A DNA stretch of 7,563 nucleotides from Nitrospirota bacterium (lineage in GTDB: Bacteria; Nitrospirota; Thermodesulfovibrionia; UBA6902; BMS3Bbin08): assembly GCA_030637135.1 (NCBI GenBank), contig DAOVVO010000065.1, positions 1-7,563 on the forward strand, in the 5' to 3' direction. Made by a program: the position numbers and the translations under genes. The notes beneath the pieces were generated by a model. That model saw only the letters and a program-made list of their open reading frames with translations. It was not told the DNA's origin and ran no database searches. Positions 1 to 6,274 of the stretch are shown piece by piece; within the stretch, counting starts at the first letter, position 1; every line of letters begins with the position of its first letter.

Positions 1-39
1 AAATGCTATAAAAAAACTTGCTGTATATTCTGAATTTTA

Positions 40-118
40 AAATGAATAGCGAGCGTAAGAGAGCGAATGTAATAGTAGCTATTCCTTACATTGTGCTTAC
101 CCGGAGGGTGACCACTAA
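40..118. repeat. Tandem hairpin repeat, copy 1
   Basis: First of two adjacent copies of an intergenic repeat that begins AAATGAA, continues with the words AGCGAGCGTAAGAGAGCG, and ends GGAGGGTGACCACTAA. It is strongly self-complementary: AATGTAATAG (66-75) faces CTATT (79-83) and TTACATT (86-92), enclosed by GTAAG/CTTAC, and ACCC-GGA-GGGT forms a second small stem near the end. No gene is visible in positions 1-311. The repeat may be a genome-wide intergenic family or part of a structured transcript; the sequence alone does not decide. Confidence 0.8.
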
Positions 119-216
119 ATGAACAGCGAGCGTAAGAGAGCGAATGTAATAATAAACAAATCCTTACATTGTGCTTGCCCGTCCTTTGGCGGGCTTACCC
201 GGAGGGTGACCACTAA
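119..216. repeat. Tandem hairpin repeat, copy 2, with an inserted small hairpin
   Basis: Second copy of the unit at 40-118, sharing its start, the AATGTAA/TTACATT stem and the end block. It differs in two ways. The loop of the main stem has diverged (AATAAACAAATCC). About 20 bases are added after GTGCTT (near 176-195), made of GCCCG-TCCTTTGG-CGGGC followed by a second CTT. The addition is itself a hairpin flanked by short GCTT duplications, as would follow from a small insertion or slippage event. Confidence 0.8.
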
Positions 217-311
217 GCAAAGGTTATTTGCCCTCTTTATCCCTTGACTGATTTTTAATGTCTCAGGCTTAAGGGAGGCGCCCCTCGAGTAAAGATTGAT
301 TGGGAGGAACT

Positions 312-749
312 ATGAAATATGAGGTAGGGAAAGCAGGAAGAATTATTGTTGCGAGGTTAGAAGACGGGGAAGACGTGCTGAAAAACCTCATCAAGATAGT
401 TAAAAAGGAAAACATGAAAGCAGCAGTATTTTATATTGTAGGAGGGATTCGGAAAGGAAGGATTGTAGTGGGTCCTGAAACGGATAAAATTCCCCCAAAA
501 CCGGTATGGAAAGAGCTGAAAGAGAGCCATGAAGTCGTTGGTCTCGGGACAATTTTCTGGGAGAAGAAAAACCCAAAAATCCACTTTCATGGAGCATTTG
601 GTAAAAAAAATAGGGCTAAAGTTGGTTGTCTCAGAGAAAAAGCAGAAACATTCCTTGTGCTTGAGGTGATTATGATTGAGATAAAAGGGATAAAAGCAGA
701 AAGAGAGCTTGACCCGCGCACGGGACTCACGTTACTGAAATTACAATAA
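312..749 (+). CDS. PPC/DUF296-domain protein (PD1-like, predicted DNA-binding)
   Basis: A 145-residue single-domain protein of the PPC/DUF296 family, the fold of plant AT-hook PPC proteins and many small bacterial and archaeal proteins described as PD1-like DNA-binding. The cellular role in bacteria is poorly defined. Seen here: an N-terminal strand and helix (RIIVARLEDGEDVLKNL), the YIVGGIRKGRIVVGP core strand near residues 41-54, and the family hallmark HFHGAFG at 91-97. The later block that often reads GHL is GCL here (105-107), so one usual histidine is replaced. The ATG at 312 is chosen because GGGAGGA lies at 302-308; an in-frame TTG at 300 would overlap that site. There is no signal peptide or membrane segment, so it should be cytoplasmic. 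The next plus-strand gene starts 142 bases on, beyond a large hairpin, so the two need not be one operon. Confidence 0.82.
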   Translation: MKYEVGKAGRIIVARLEDGEDVLKNLIKIVKKENMKAAVFYIVGGIRKGRIVVGPETDKIPPKPVWKELKESHEVVGLGTIFWEKKNPKIHFHGAFGKKNRAKVGCLREKAETFLVLEVIMIEIKGIKAERELDPRTGLTLLKLQ

Positions 750-800
750 TCAAATTCCAGAAAAATCCCCATTACAAGCACCATATAAAAAGTAAGCTCC

Positions 801-865
801 AGATCCCCGATGACGGAATAATTCCGATAAAATTGTAATTTATTCGGAATTCGGGATTTGGATCT
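801..865. repeat. Long imperfect inverted repeat between two plus-strand genes
   Basis: The core is AATTCCGA (820-827) paired with TCGGAATT (844-851), extended inward by TAAA (828-831) and TTTA (839-842) with one bulged T. Outer arms are CCCGA (806-810) with TCGGG (851-855) and AGATC (801-805) with GATCT (861-865), separated by internal loops. It could act as a transcript-end structure for the upstream PPC gene, a leader hairpin for the nitroreductase, or be a mobile palindromic repeat. No T-tract follows it, so a simple intrinsic terminator is not supported. Confidence 0.65.
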
Positions 866-891
866 TGAAAATTCAACATGTGGAGGCGAAG

Positions 892-1407
892 ATGAGTATT
901 CTCGATGCCGTGAGGGAAAGAAGAAGTGTCAGGGAATTTCTTTCAAAAGGAATTCCAGATGGTATCATTGAAAATCTGAAAGAAGCCCTCATATGGGCCC
1001 CCAGCGCCGGGAACTTGCAGGCAAGGAAATTTTATTTTGTCTTTGACAGGAAAAAGAAAACAAAGCTTGCGTCTGCTGCCCTGAATCAGGGTTTTATTGC
1101 AAAAGCTCCGCTTGTAATCGTAGCCTGTACGGACAGTCAGATAAGACTCCATTATGGAGAAAGGGGTGTAGCTCTCTACACGATTCAGGATGTAGCAGCA
1201 AGCATTATGGGTATGATGCTGGTTGCATATGAAGCCGGCCTCGGGAGTGTCTGGGTCGGTGCATTTCACGAAGAGGAGGTTTCAAAAATACTCGAGCTGA
1301 CTGGCAATTTAAGACCTGTTGCTCTCGTGCCGTTGGGGTATCCATCCTCACTCCCTTTGGCGCCACCAAGAGTTTCAAAGGAGTATGCGATAAAGACAAT
1401 AAAATAG
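892..1407 (+). CDS. Nitroreductase-family flavoprotein
   Basis: A 171-residue protein of the nitroreductase superfamily, dimeric FMN-binding enzymes that use NAD(P)H to reduce nitro groups, quinones, flavins or related acceptors. The substrate cannot be read from sequence. Motifs in order: RERRSVREF (residues 8-16), whose arginines and serine contact the FMN phosphate; WAPSAGNLQ (35-43); a hydrophobic strand APLVIVACT (72-80); QDVAASIMGMMLVAYEAGLGSVWVGAF (99-125), the long central helix plus the glycine-rich flavin loop; and a C-terminal PLGYPSSLPLAPPR segment with the usual proline-rich turn. At 171 residues it belongs to the short class. The ATG at 892 is preferred over an in-frame TTG at 865 because GGAGG (882-886) lies five bases before it and the family begins with the short SILDAVRERRS helix. 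No signal peptide, so cytoplasmic. It converges on the Fis-like gene. Confidence 0.92.
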   Translation: MSILDAVRERRSVREFLSKGIPDGIIENLKEALIWAPSAGNLQARKFYFVFDRKKKTKLASAALNQGFIAKAPLVIVACTDSQIRLHYGERGVALYTIQDVAASIMGMMLVAYEAGLGSVWVGAFHEEEVSKILELTGNLRPVALVPLGYPSSLPLAPPRVSKEYAIKTIK

Positions 1408-1410
1408 AAA

Positions 1411-1500
1411 ACCGTTATACGTAATGAGTAATGTGTTAAGAGGATTATATACTTCACGTATCACCCTGAACCGTACGGTACAGGGTATCACGCGTTACGG
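1411..1500. repeat. Palindromic patch between convergent genes
   Basis: The centre is ACCCTG (1463-1468) with CAGGGT (1481-1486), enclosing ACCGTACGGT (1470-1479), a near-perfect palindrome with one A/A mismatch. An outer imperfect pair, CCGTTATACG (1412-1421) with CGCGTTACGG (1491-1500), brackets the whole patch, and GTATCAC occurs twice (1458, 1485). It fills almost all of the space between the stop codons at 1407 and 1502. The position suits a bidirectional transcription end, but no T-tracts flank the stem, so a repeat family member is equally likely. Confidence 0.6.
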
Positions 1501-1501
1501 A

Positions 1502-2029
1502 CTACTGTTTCACTTTAATCTTTAGTTTTTTTATTTTGTCTCTCAAGGTATTTCGGTTTATGCCAAGCAGGTTTGCCGCTTTTGTCTGATTCCATTTAGT
1601 CTCTTTCATTACCATCACTATTAGTGCTTTTTCCACCTCCGGTATTACCGTTTCATAGAGATTAAATTTGTCAAAATTCTTTATATTCCTCATAAATCCC
1701 TTGAGCTTTTCTTCGACAAACTTACCGATTCCAATAGACTTTATCTGCCTGTCCTTTATATCAAAATCTTCTACCTTGAGCACCTGCCCGTCTGATAAAA
1801 TACATGCCTTCTTAACGGTGTTTTCAAGAGCCTTTTCCCTCCCCTGCCAGTCATGAGCTAAAATATATTCCTCAGCTTCTTTCGAGAGCTCTTTAAGTCC
1901 GGTCTGAATCTGCTCCTCTGCAATCTTAATGTACTGTTTTACCTGTGCGAGGATGTCTTCACGCCCTTCTTGCTGAGGGGACGCCTCTGCCTGCATGCCT
2001 TTTTTCATAAGGGAGACTTTTTCATCCAT
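1502..2029 (-). CDS. NtrC-like protein reduced to lid region plus Fis-type HTH domain
   Basis: A 175-residue predicted DNA-binding protein. Residues 126-172 form a Fis-type helix-turn-helix (HTH_8), with the typical NQTKAANLLGINRNTLRDKI recognition segment ending NtrC-family activators. Before it, residues 56-90 (LAHDWQGREKALEN, then ACILSDGQVLKVEDF) match the part of NtrC proteins that normally reads YDWPGNVRELEN and follows the AAA+ ATPase. The Walker A and B motifs, the GAFTGA sigma54-contact loop and any receiver domain are absent; the N-terminus is instead a charged helical stretch (about residues 22-56). It therefore cannot drive sigma54 open-complex formation by itself and may act as a DNA-bending, accessory or repressing factor; this is inference. 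No clear ribosome binding site precedes the ATG at 2029 and a second in-frame ATG is at residue 8, so the start is uncertain. It could be a 5'-truncated activator, but the frame is intact. Confidence 0.82.
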   Translation of the reverse strand: MDEKVSLMKKGMQAEASPQQEGREDILAQVKQYIKIAEEQIQTGLKELSKEAEEYILAHDWQGREKALENTVKKACILSDGQVLKVEDFDIKDRQIKSIGIGKFVEEKLKGFMRNIKNFDKFNLYETVIPEVEKALIVMVMKETKWNQTKAANLLGINRNTLRDKIKKLKIKVKQ

Positions 2030-2344
2030 ACTTAATTGTTCAAGAATTTGGGAGTGTAGATAAAAGAATTAAAAGTTTTTAAAAATTTTTTGCTCTCCAT
2101 CTTTTTACCATATCACCTCAATTTTTTCAATAAGTATATTTCCTTTAATCTCTTTCCATTGATCCCCATGGCTTTTTGTGAGAAAACCCTGCATTTTGTT
2201 AAGAAGTCTGTTGACCTTCTTGATTTAAGTGAATACAATACTGATAGATATGTTTATGGTGTTTGGCGATAAATTAAAAGGTGCTGATAAAAAATATCCC
2301 GTAAAGATGAAGAGAGGGATAAAACAATACTTAGGGAGGGCATT
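2030..2344. other. Divergent intergenic region, no convincing gene
   Basis: 315 AT-rich bases between the divergently transcribed Fis-like gene and the TPR gene. It holds the promoter of the TPR gene (2211-2239) and its roughly 99-base leader. No good minus-strand promoter for the Fis-like gene stood out. A plus-strand TTG frame (2090-2272) lacks a ribosome binding site and overlaps the promoter, so it is not called. A minus-strand frame (2105-2224) reads somewhat like a protein end but has no supported start. Confidence 0.6.
2211..2239 (+). promoter_or_regulatory. Sigma70-like promoter of the TPR gene
   Basis: TTGACC (2211-2216) and TACAAT (2234-2239) are separated by exactly 17 bases, giving five of six matches to each consensus box. 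Transcription would begin near 2246, about 99 bases before the ATG at 2345. No other box pair of this quality was seen in this gap. Confidence 0.6.
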
Positions 2345-2635
2345 ATGAGAATCATTACGGTAATAACCTCATTACTGCTTTTAGTGTCTGTTTCTGTGTG
2401 CACAGCGAATGATAGTCCTGTTAAGAAGGCGTATTCCCTTTATTATCAAGGCAAGAAAGAAGCAGCTATAGAGTTAATGAAGGATTACGTCGGGAGATAT
2501 CCTGACCCGAAAGCGCTCTATTTTTTGGGCTACGCTTTTTATGAACAGAAAGACATGAAGACAGCTTTCAAATATTTTCAAGATGCCTATCTTATCAATC
2601 CCGATGTCAGCCCTACATTATGGAAAAAGCACTAA
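2345..2635 (+). CDS. Small exported TPR protein
   Basis: A 96-residue protein with a Sec signal peptide and TPR-like helices, probably periplasmic or envelope-attached, where TPRs usually mediate protein contacts. Residues 1-21 are a signal peptide: MR start, a hydrophobic core ITVITSLLLLVSVSV, then CTA followed by ND. Cleavage after A21 is likely. A lipoprotein form via the cysteine at 19 is less likely because the residue before it is valine rather than Gly, Ala or Ser. Residues 25-54 and 56-89 make two TPR units; the second is clearest (ALYFLGYAFYEQKD, then AFKYFQDAYLINPD). The start is well set by GGGAGGG (2334-2340) four bases before the ATG. It is complete but short, one or two repeats only, and ends KKH. 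It sits alone, divergent from the Fis-like gene and convergent with pyruvate kinase; its partner is unknown. Confidence 0.8.
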   Translation: MRIITVITSLLLLVSVSVCTANDSPVKKAYSLYYQGKKEAAIELMKDYVGRYPDPKALYFLGYAFYEQKDMKTAFKYFQDAYLINPDVSPTLWKKH

Positions 2636-2749
2636 AGTTCATCTTCTAGCAGTTATTGATCCTAACCAGCATCAAGTTGAAATACGGAATATCTCGGATG
2701 TTCATCTTTCAATCCCTTGAGAGATTTCAGAGGGTATGTATAAAAAAGT

Positions 2750-4159
2750 CTAAAAACCAACCTTATGGAGCTTCATAATATTTGTTTTCCCGCCTAATGC
2801 AAATGGAGAGGTTGCTATTATTACAATTGAATCACCTCTTTTAACAATGTTGTTTTTAAGAAGCGCTTTTTCTGTCTCTGATATCATCTCATCAGTGCTT
2901 CCGGGAAACTTCATAATCTGCGGGTTTATTCCCCAGTAAAGGTTCATTCTTCTGCGTACCTCTTCCTGCACAGTGAAGCCAACAATCGGAACATGGGGCC
3001 TGAACTTTGATACCAGAAGAGCGGTAAAACCTGTTCGGCTGAACGCAACGATTGTCTTTGCTTTAATGTCCATGGCTGATATGCACGCTGCTTCAGCAAC
3101 AGCATGGGCAAAAAATTTAGAAGCGGCACCATTATTGATTATAACCTTAGGCCCCTCTGTTTCAGTAAAGCGGATAATCCTGTCCATCATTTTCAATGCT
3201 TCAAGGGGATAGTTACCAATAGCTGTCTCTGCCGATAGCATGAGGATATCCGTGCCATCCAGCACTGCATTTGCAACATCTGCGGCTTCTGCTCTCGTAG
3301 GTCTCATGTGCTCTTTCATGGACTCGAGCATCTGAGTAGCAGTTATAACCGGTTTCAATGCTGTGTTACATTTTTCTATGAGATTTTTCTGGATTAAGGG
3401 AATCTTTTCCGGAGAGACCTCGACTCCAAGGTCGCCCCTGGCTATCATGAGGCCGTCTGAAACCTTAATAATTTCGTCTATATTTTCGAGCGCCTGAGGC
3501 CTTTCTATTTTTGCAATCACCGGTATGTCAGCATTATATCTTTTAAGATAGTTTTTGACTTTAAGGATATCAGCCTTTGAACGCACAAAGGACATTGCAA
3601 CATAGTCAACGCCGATTTTTATACCGAAGGCGAGGTCCTCCCGGTCTTTTTTTGTAAATATTTTTCCGGATAACCGCATCCCGGGGAAATTGACGCCTTT
3701 TTTTGCCCTCAATATCCCGCCTTCTATAACCCTCGTCAATAGCCTCCCTTTTTTCTTATCCGTAACTTTTAGCTGGAGCAGTCCGTCGTCCATGAGGACT
3801 TTATTACCAATACCTATGTCTTTCATGATACGGGGATATGATACAGAGATCTGCTGACTGTCCCCCTCAATGCCCTTTGTGGTGATTGTTAACGAAGCAT
3901 TCTTTTTCAGCATAACAGCCCCATTCTTAAGATTGCCCACCCGTATCTTCAAACCTTTTAAATCCTGCAGAATGGCAATAGGCGAATTGTATTTTTGAGC
4001 CCCTTCCCTTATATATTTCACTGCTTTTTCATGTTCCTCATATGTTCCGTGGGAAAAATTAAGCCTGGCAACATTCATGCCTGCCCTTATCATTTTGTAA
4101 ATTACTTTCCTTGAATTAGTTGCAGGTCCTATGGTACAAATTATTTTTATTTTACGCAT
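2750..4159 (-). CDS. pyk: Pyruvate kinase
   Basis: A 469-residue full-length pyruvate kinase without a C-terminal extension. It makes pyruvate and ATP from phosphoenolpyruvate and ADP, the last step of glycolysis, in the cytoplasm. Substrate and metal residues are present: R32, N34 and S36 in ARLNFSHG, D66, the catalytic lysine K217 with E219 in AKIERPQ, D243 in ARGDLGVEV, T275 in TATQMLESM, and PTRAEAADVANAVLDGTD after it. The B domain spans roughly residues 70-166 and the C domain begins near 340. The segment at 66-74 reads D-L-K-G-L-K-I-R-V. Lysine at 71 takes the place of the glutamate that binds the activating K+ in potassium-dependent enzymes, so K+-independent catalysis is predicted. 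The residue before it is leucine (codon 3950-3952) where the family nearly always has proline. The ribosome binding site AGGGAG (4168-4173) sits in the 14-base gap after the nadB stop, so translation follows nadB in one operon. Confidence 0.97.
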   Translation of the reverse strand: MRKIKIICTIGPATNSRKVIYKMIRAGMNVARLNFSHGTYEEHEKAVKYIREGAQKYNSPIAILQDLKGLKIRVGNLKNGAVMLKKNASLTITTKGIEGDSQQISVSYPRIMKDIGIGNKVLMDDGLLQLKVTDKKKGRLLTRVIEGGILRAKKGVNFPGMRLSGKIFTKKDREDLAFGIKIGVDYVAMSFVRSKADILKVKNYLKRYNADIPVIAKIERPQALENIDEIIKVSDGLMIARGDLGVEVSPEKIPLIQKNLIEKCNTALKPVITATQMLESMKEHMRPTRAEAADVANAVLDGTDILMLSAETAIGNYPLEALKMMDRIIRFTETEGPKVIINNGAASKFFAHAVAEAACISAMDIKAKTIVAFSRTGFTALLVSKFRPHVPIVGFTVQEEVRRRMNLYWGINPQIMKFPGSTDEMISETEKALLKNNIVKRGDSIVIIATSPFALGGKTNIMKLHKVGF

Positions 4160-4173
4160 GGCAATTTCTCCCT

Positions 4174-5748
4174 TTACTGCTCACTGTACCATGTTGTCCC
4201 TTTTTCCCTGTGACATTCAGTGTGACTACGCCAGTTCAGTCCCCTTCCCTTGATGTCTGATCGATAATGAGCCCCTATGCTGCCATCTCGTAAAAGGGCA
4301 GAATCCGTAATTAATTGAGCTGTTGTCAGCATGTTTTTAACCTCGAGTTCCTGTCTGCTGAGGAAATGAGCCTTTGTTATAAAATCCCATTCTTTGAGTT
4401 TAGCCTTTGCAGCTTTTAGTGATTCTTCACACCTTATAATCCCCACCTTCTCCCACATCATTTGCTTCAGTGAGGTTTTTATTTCATCTAAATTAAGCTC
4501 GCAGGGTTTAGGTCTTTCTTGATTGCGGATTTGGAAACTATCCTGTCCCTGAACATTCACTGCATATTCAGCAGCGCTTTTCCCTGTCCTTGAACCATAC
4601 ACAAGTCCCTCGAGTAAACTGTTTGAGGCAAGCCGGTTTGCTCCATGTACTCCTGTACATGCTACTTCTCCTGAGGCAAAAAGTCCTTCAATAGTGGTTT
4701 TCCCCTGAAGATCTGTCTTAACTCCACCCATAATATAATGAGCAGCAGGAGAAACAGGGATTAAATCATGGGTGATGTCCACGTTGAACTGAAGACAGGT
4801 CGAGTAAATAAGTGGAAAACGTTTTTTTACAAAATCGTTATCGAGAGGGGAAAGGTCTAAATAGACATGGTTTGCTCCTGTGTTGACCATTTCAGACACA
4901 ATTGCCCTTGCTACCGTATCCCTCGGAGCCAGATCAGCCATAGCATGGTATTTCTGAACAAATTGCTCGCCATTTATATTTTTTAAAACAGCTCCCTCAC
5001 CTCTGAGTGCTTCGCTCAAGAGGAACTGCGGTGCAGAAAGAGAGTAAAAGCTTGTCGGATGGAACTGGATAAATTCCATGTCTTGAAGCACGGCACCGGC
5101 CCTGTATGCAATAGCCATACCATCACCGGTAGCAATCGGTGGATTTGTGGTTCTTGAAAAAAGCTGACCCGTACCTCCTGTTGCAAGTATTATTGATTTC
5201 GCAAAGATATTTATGAGTTCGTTCCTCCTCACTACAGAAGCACCGATACACCTATTGTTCACGACTATCAGGTCAACGGTAAAGGCGAAGTCATATCGAA
5301 CAACGGAAGGGAAAGACCGTACCTTATTAATCAGCACACGTTCAAGCTCTTTCCCTGTTGAATCACCATGTGAATGCAGGATTCTCTTTTTTGAGTGTGC
5401 TGCCTCTCGTGTAAAGGAAAGATTGCTCCCTTCCTTATCAAATTCAGCCCCCCATGATATAAGCTCACGTATTAAACGTGGTCCTTCTTCAACCAGTATT
5501 CTTACAGCCTCTTCATTGCAAAGCCCGTCTCCTGCCTTTATTGTGTCTTCATAATGAATACCAACTTCGTCTTCATCACTCAAGGCAACAGCTATTCCGC
5601 CCTGGGCATAGCCTGTACTGCTCTCTGTAAATTTATCTTTTGTAAGCACAATAATCCTGCCTCTTGGAGCAAGTTCGATAGCAGCCCTGAGGCCTGCAAC
5701 GCCGCCACCAATTATAAGAAAATCTACTTTCTCAATAGAGGTTTTCAT
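4174..5748 (-). CDS. nadB: L-aspartate oxidase
   Basis: A 524-residue FAD enzyme that oxidises L-aspartate to iminoaspartate, the first step of de novo NAD synthesis; quinolinate synthase (NadA) then uses the unstable product. Motifs in order: dinucleotide fold FLIIGGGVAGLRAA (10-23); STGYAQGGIA (44-53); TREAAHS (113-119) with the family glutamate E115; HGDSTG (127-132); ATGGTGQLF; QFHPT with H230; LSEALRGEGA; APRD with the catalytic arginine R276; PAAHYIMGG with H337; and GANRLASNSLLE with R372. The C-terminal helical domain ends in GAHYRSD. These residues separate it from succinate dehydrogenase and fumarate reductase flavoproteins. The frame stays open upstream to a TTG at 5850, but the ATG at 5748 puts the FAD fold at the usual distance from the N-terminus. 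No Shine-Dalgarno sequence precedes that ATG, and the preceding 255 bases are a structured leader. nadA and nadC are not in view. Pyruvate kinase follows after 14 bases. Confidence 0.95.
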   Translation of the reverse strand: MKTSIEKVDFLIIGGGVAGLRAAIELAPRGRIIVLTKDKFTESSTGYAQGGIAVALSDEDEVGIHYEDTIKAGDGLCNEEAVRILVEEGPRLIRELISWGAEFDKEGSNLSFTREAAHSKKRILHSHGDSTGKELERVLINKVRSFPSVVRYDFAFTVDLIVVNNRCIGASVVRRNELINIFAKSIILATGGTGQLFSRTTNPPIATGDGMAIAYRAGAVLQDMEFIQFHPTSFYSLSAPQFLLSEALRGEGAVLKNINGEQFVQKYHAMADLAPRDTVARAIVSEMVNTGANHVYLDLSPLDNDFVKKRFPLIYSTCLQFNVDITHDLIPVSPAAHYIMGGVKTDLQGKTTIEGLFASGEVACTGVHGANRLASNSLLEGLVYGSRTGKSAAEYAVNVQGQDSFQIRNQERPKPCELNLDEIKTSLKQMMWEKVGIIRCEESLKAAKAKLKEWDFITKAHFLSRQELEVKNMLTTAQLITDSALLRDGSIGAHYRSDIKGRGLNWRSHTECHREKGTTWYSEQ

Positions 5749-6004
5749 AGTGATAGGGGGGTAACAGTCAGCTCTGACCCAGTAGCTCGGGAATCGAGTC
5801 TCGGCACGAGTCGCAACGACGTAACGATTTGCTGCGGGGTGAGCAAGCAAATATGATTCATATTAATTTCAAATAGTTAGAAGATTGCCCGCAGCTTAGA
5901 GCGAGTCTCTGAATTTCAGTACGCCGTTACGGCTCTTTTCTGAGAATCGCCCCCGATGGATTGTACCGACTTCATGCCGAAAGTCGCTTCGACTTTCTGC
6001 GGGT
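5749..6004 (-). ncRNA. Candidate structured leader RNA of nadB with two competing helices
   Basis: Transcribed leftward from the promoter at 6011-6039, this leader would begin almost exactly at the first helix. Visible pairings: P1, a 7-bp helix between 5997-6003 and 5888-5894 (CCCGCAG with CTGCGGG); P2, an 8-bp hairpin 5979-5986/5990-5997 with a three-base loop; P3, 5938-5950/5901-5913, with 11 of 13 positions paired, enclosing GCCG-TAA-CGGC (5923-5933). Together they form a closed junction of about 116 bases. The segment at 5888-5895 is also perfectly complementary over 8 bases to 5831-5838, so P1 and this later helix exclude each other, as in riboswitches and attenuators. GTCAG/CTGAC (5767-5778) lies 18 bases before the nadB ATG. 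It matches no riboswitch class that I recognise. It could instead be a separate small RNA or a palindromic repeat. Confidence 0.5.
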
Positions 6005-6010
6005 GATTCC

Positions 6011-6039
6011 AATATAATGGATTTAAGAAGGTAAGTCAA
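6011..6039 (-). promoter_or_regulatory. Sigma70-like promoter of the nadB-pyk transcript
   Basis: Read on the minus strand, TTGACT (6039-6034) is followed after exactly 17 bases by TATATT (6016-6011), five of six matches to each consensus box. The predicted start, about 6004, is at the first base of the P1 helix of the leader and about 255 bases before the nadB start codon. It is the best promoter in the window. Confidence 0.7.
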
Positions 6040-6104
6040 TGAATCCATATGGTTAAAGATAAAAGTCAAAACCTGAAATTCCTATACTGAAAATAGAGAA
6101 CTAC

Positions 6105-6210
6105 AAAAATCAAAATACAAAAGCGTGGAAAAGGTTTTTGATGAAAAATTTCTCTTTTTTACATTTTGCCCGTCTCGCCGAGGTCTGATAAGGCGGACGT
6201 TTTGATTTTT
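6105..6210. repeat. Inverted-repeat element with central hairpin
   Basis: An 11-base perfect inverted repeat, AAAAATCAAAA (6105-6115) and TTTTGATTTTT (6200-6210), brackets a GC-rich hairpin: CGTC-T-CGCC (6171-6179) pairs with GGCGGACG (6192-6199) with one bulged T. AATACAAA-like words next to the left arm recur inverted beyond the right arm (TTTGTATT near 6215-6222). On the plus strand the hairpin is directly followed by TTTTGATTTTT, so it could end plus-strand transcription. Terminal repeats without a coding region also fit a small non-autonomous element. Nothing coding is seen in 6040-6274. Confidence 0.55.
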
Positions 6211-6274
6211 GCACTTTGTATTGCATGTGTCCTTTGGACTTAAGTCTGAAAAAAATGGTATTATTTTAATTTTA

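Noticed and set aside
40..216. CRISPR array
   Set aside because: Only two units, with no short identical repeats separated by unique spacers and no cas genes; the pattern is a tandem hairpin repeat.
244..272. TTGACT as a -35 box for the PPC gene
   Set aside because: No acceptable -10 box lies 16-18 bases downstream (GCTTAA at 17).
2090..2272. Plus-strand 60-codon frame before the TPR gene
   Set aside because: TTG start without a ribosome binding site, AT-rich composition, and it overlaps the better supported promoter at 2211-2239.
5749..5850. N-terminal extension of NadB to a TTG at 5850
   Set aside because: It would add 34 residues ahead of the FAD fold, unlike the family, and comes from the structured leader.
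5916..5975. Short minus-strand frame of 19 codons in the nadB leader (possible leader peptide)
   Set aside because: No ribosome binding site, and it lies inside the paired region; the codons show no run of one amino acid that would suggest attenuation.
6234..6264. TTGGAC and TATTAT as a promoter for the tRNA cluster
   Set aside because: The spacing is 19 bases and the -35 box matches only half of the consensus, although the position would be suitable.
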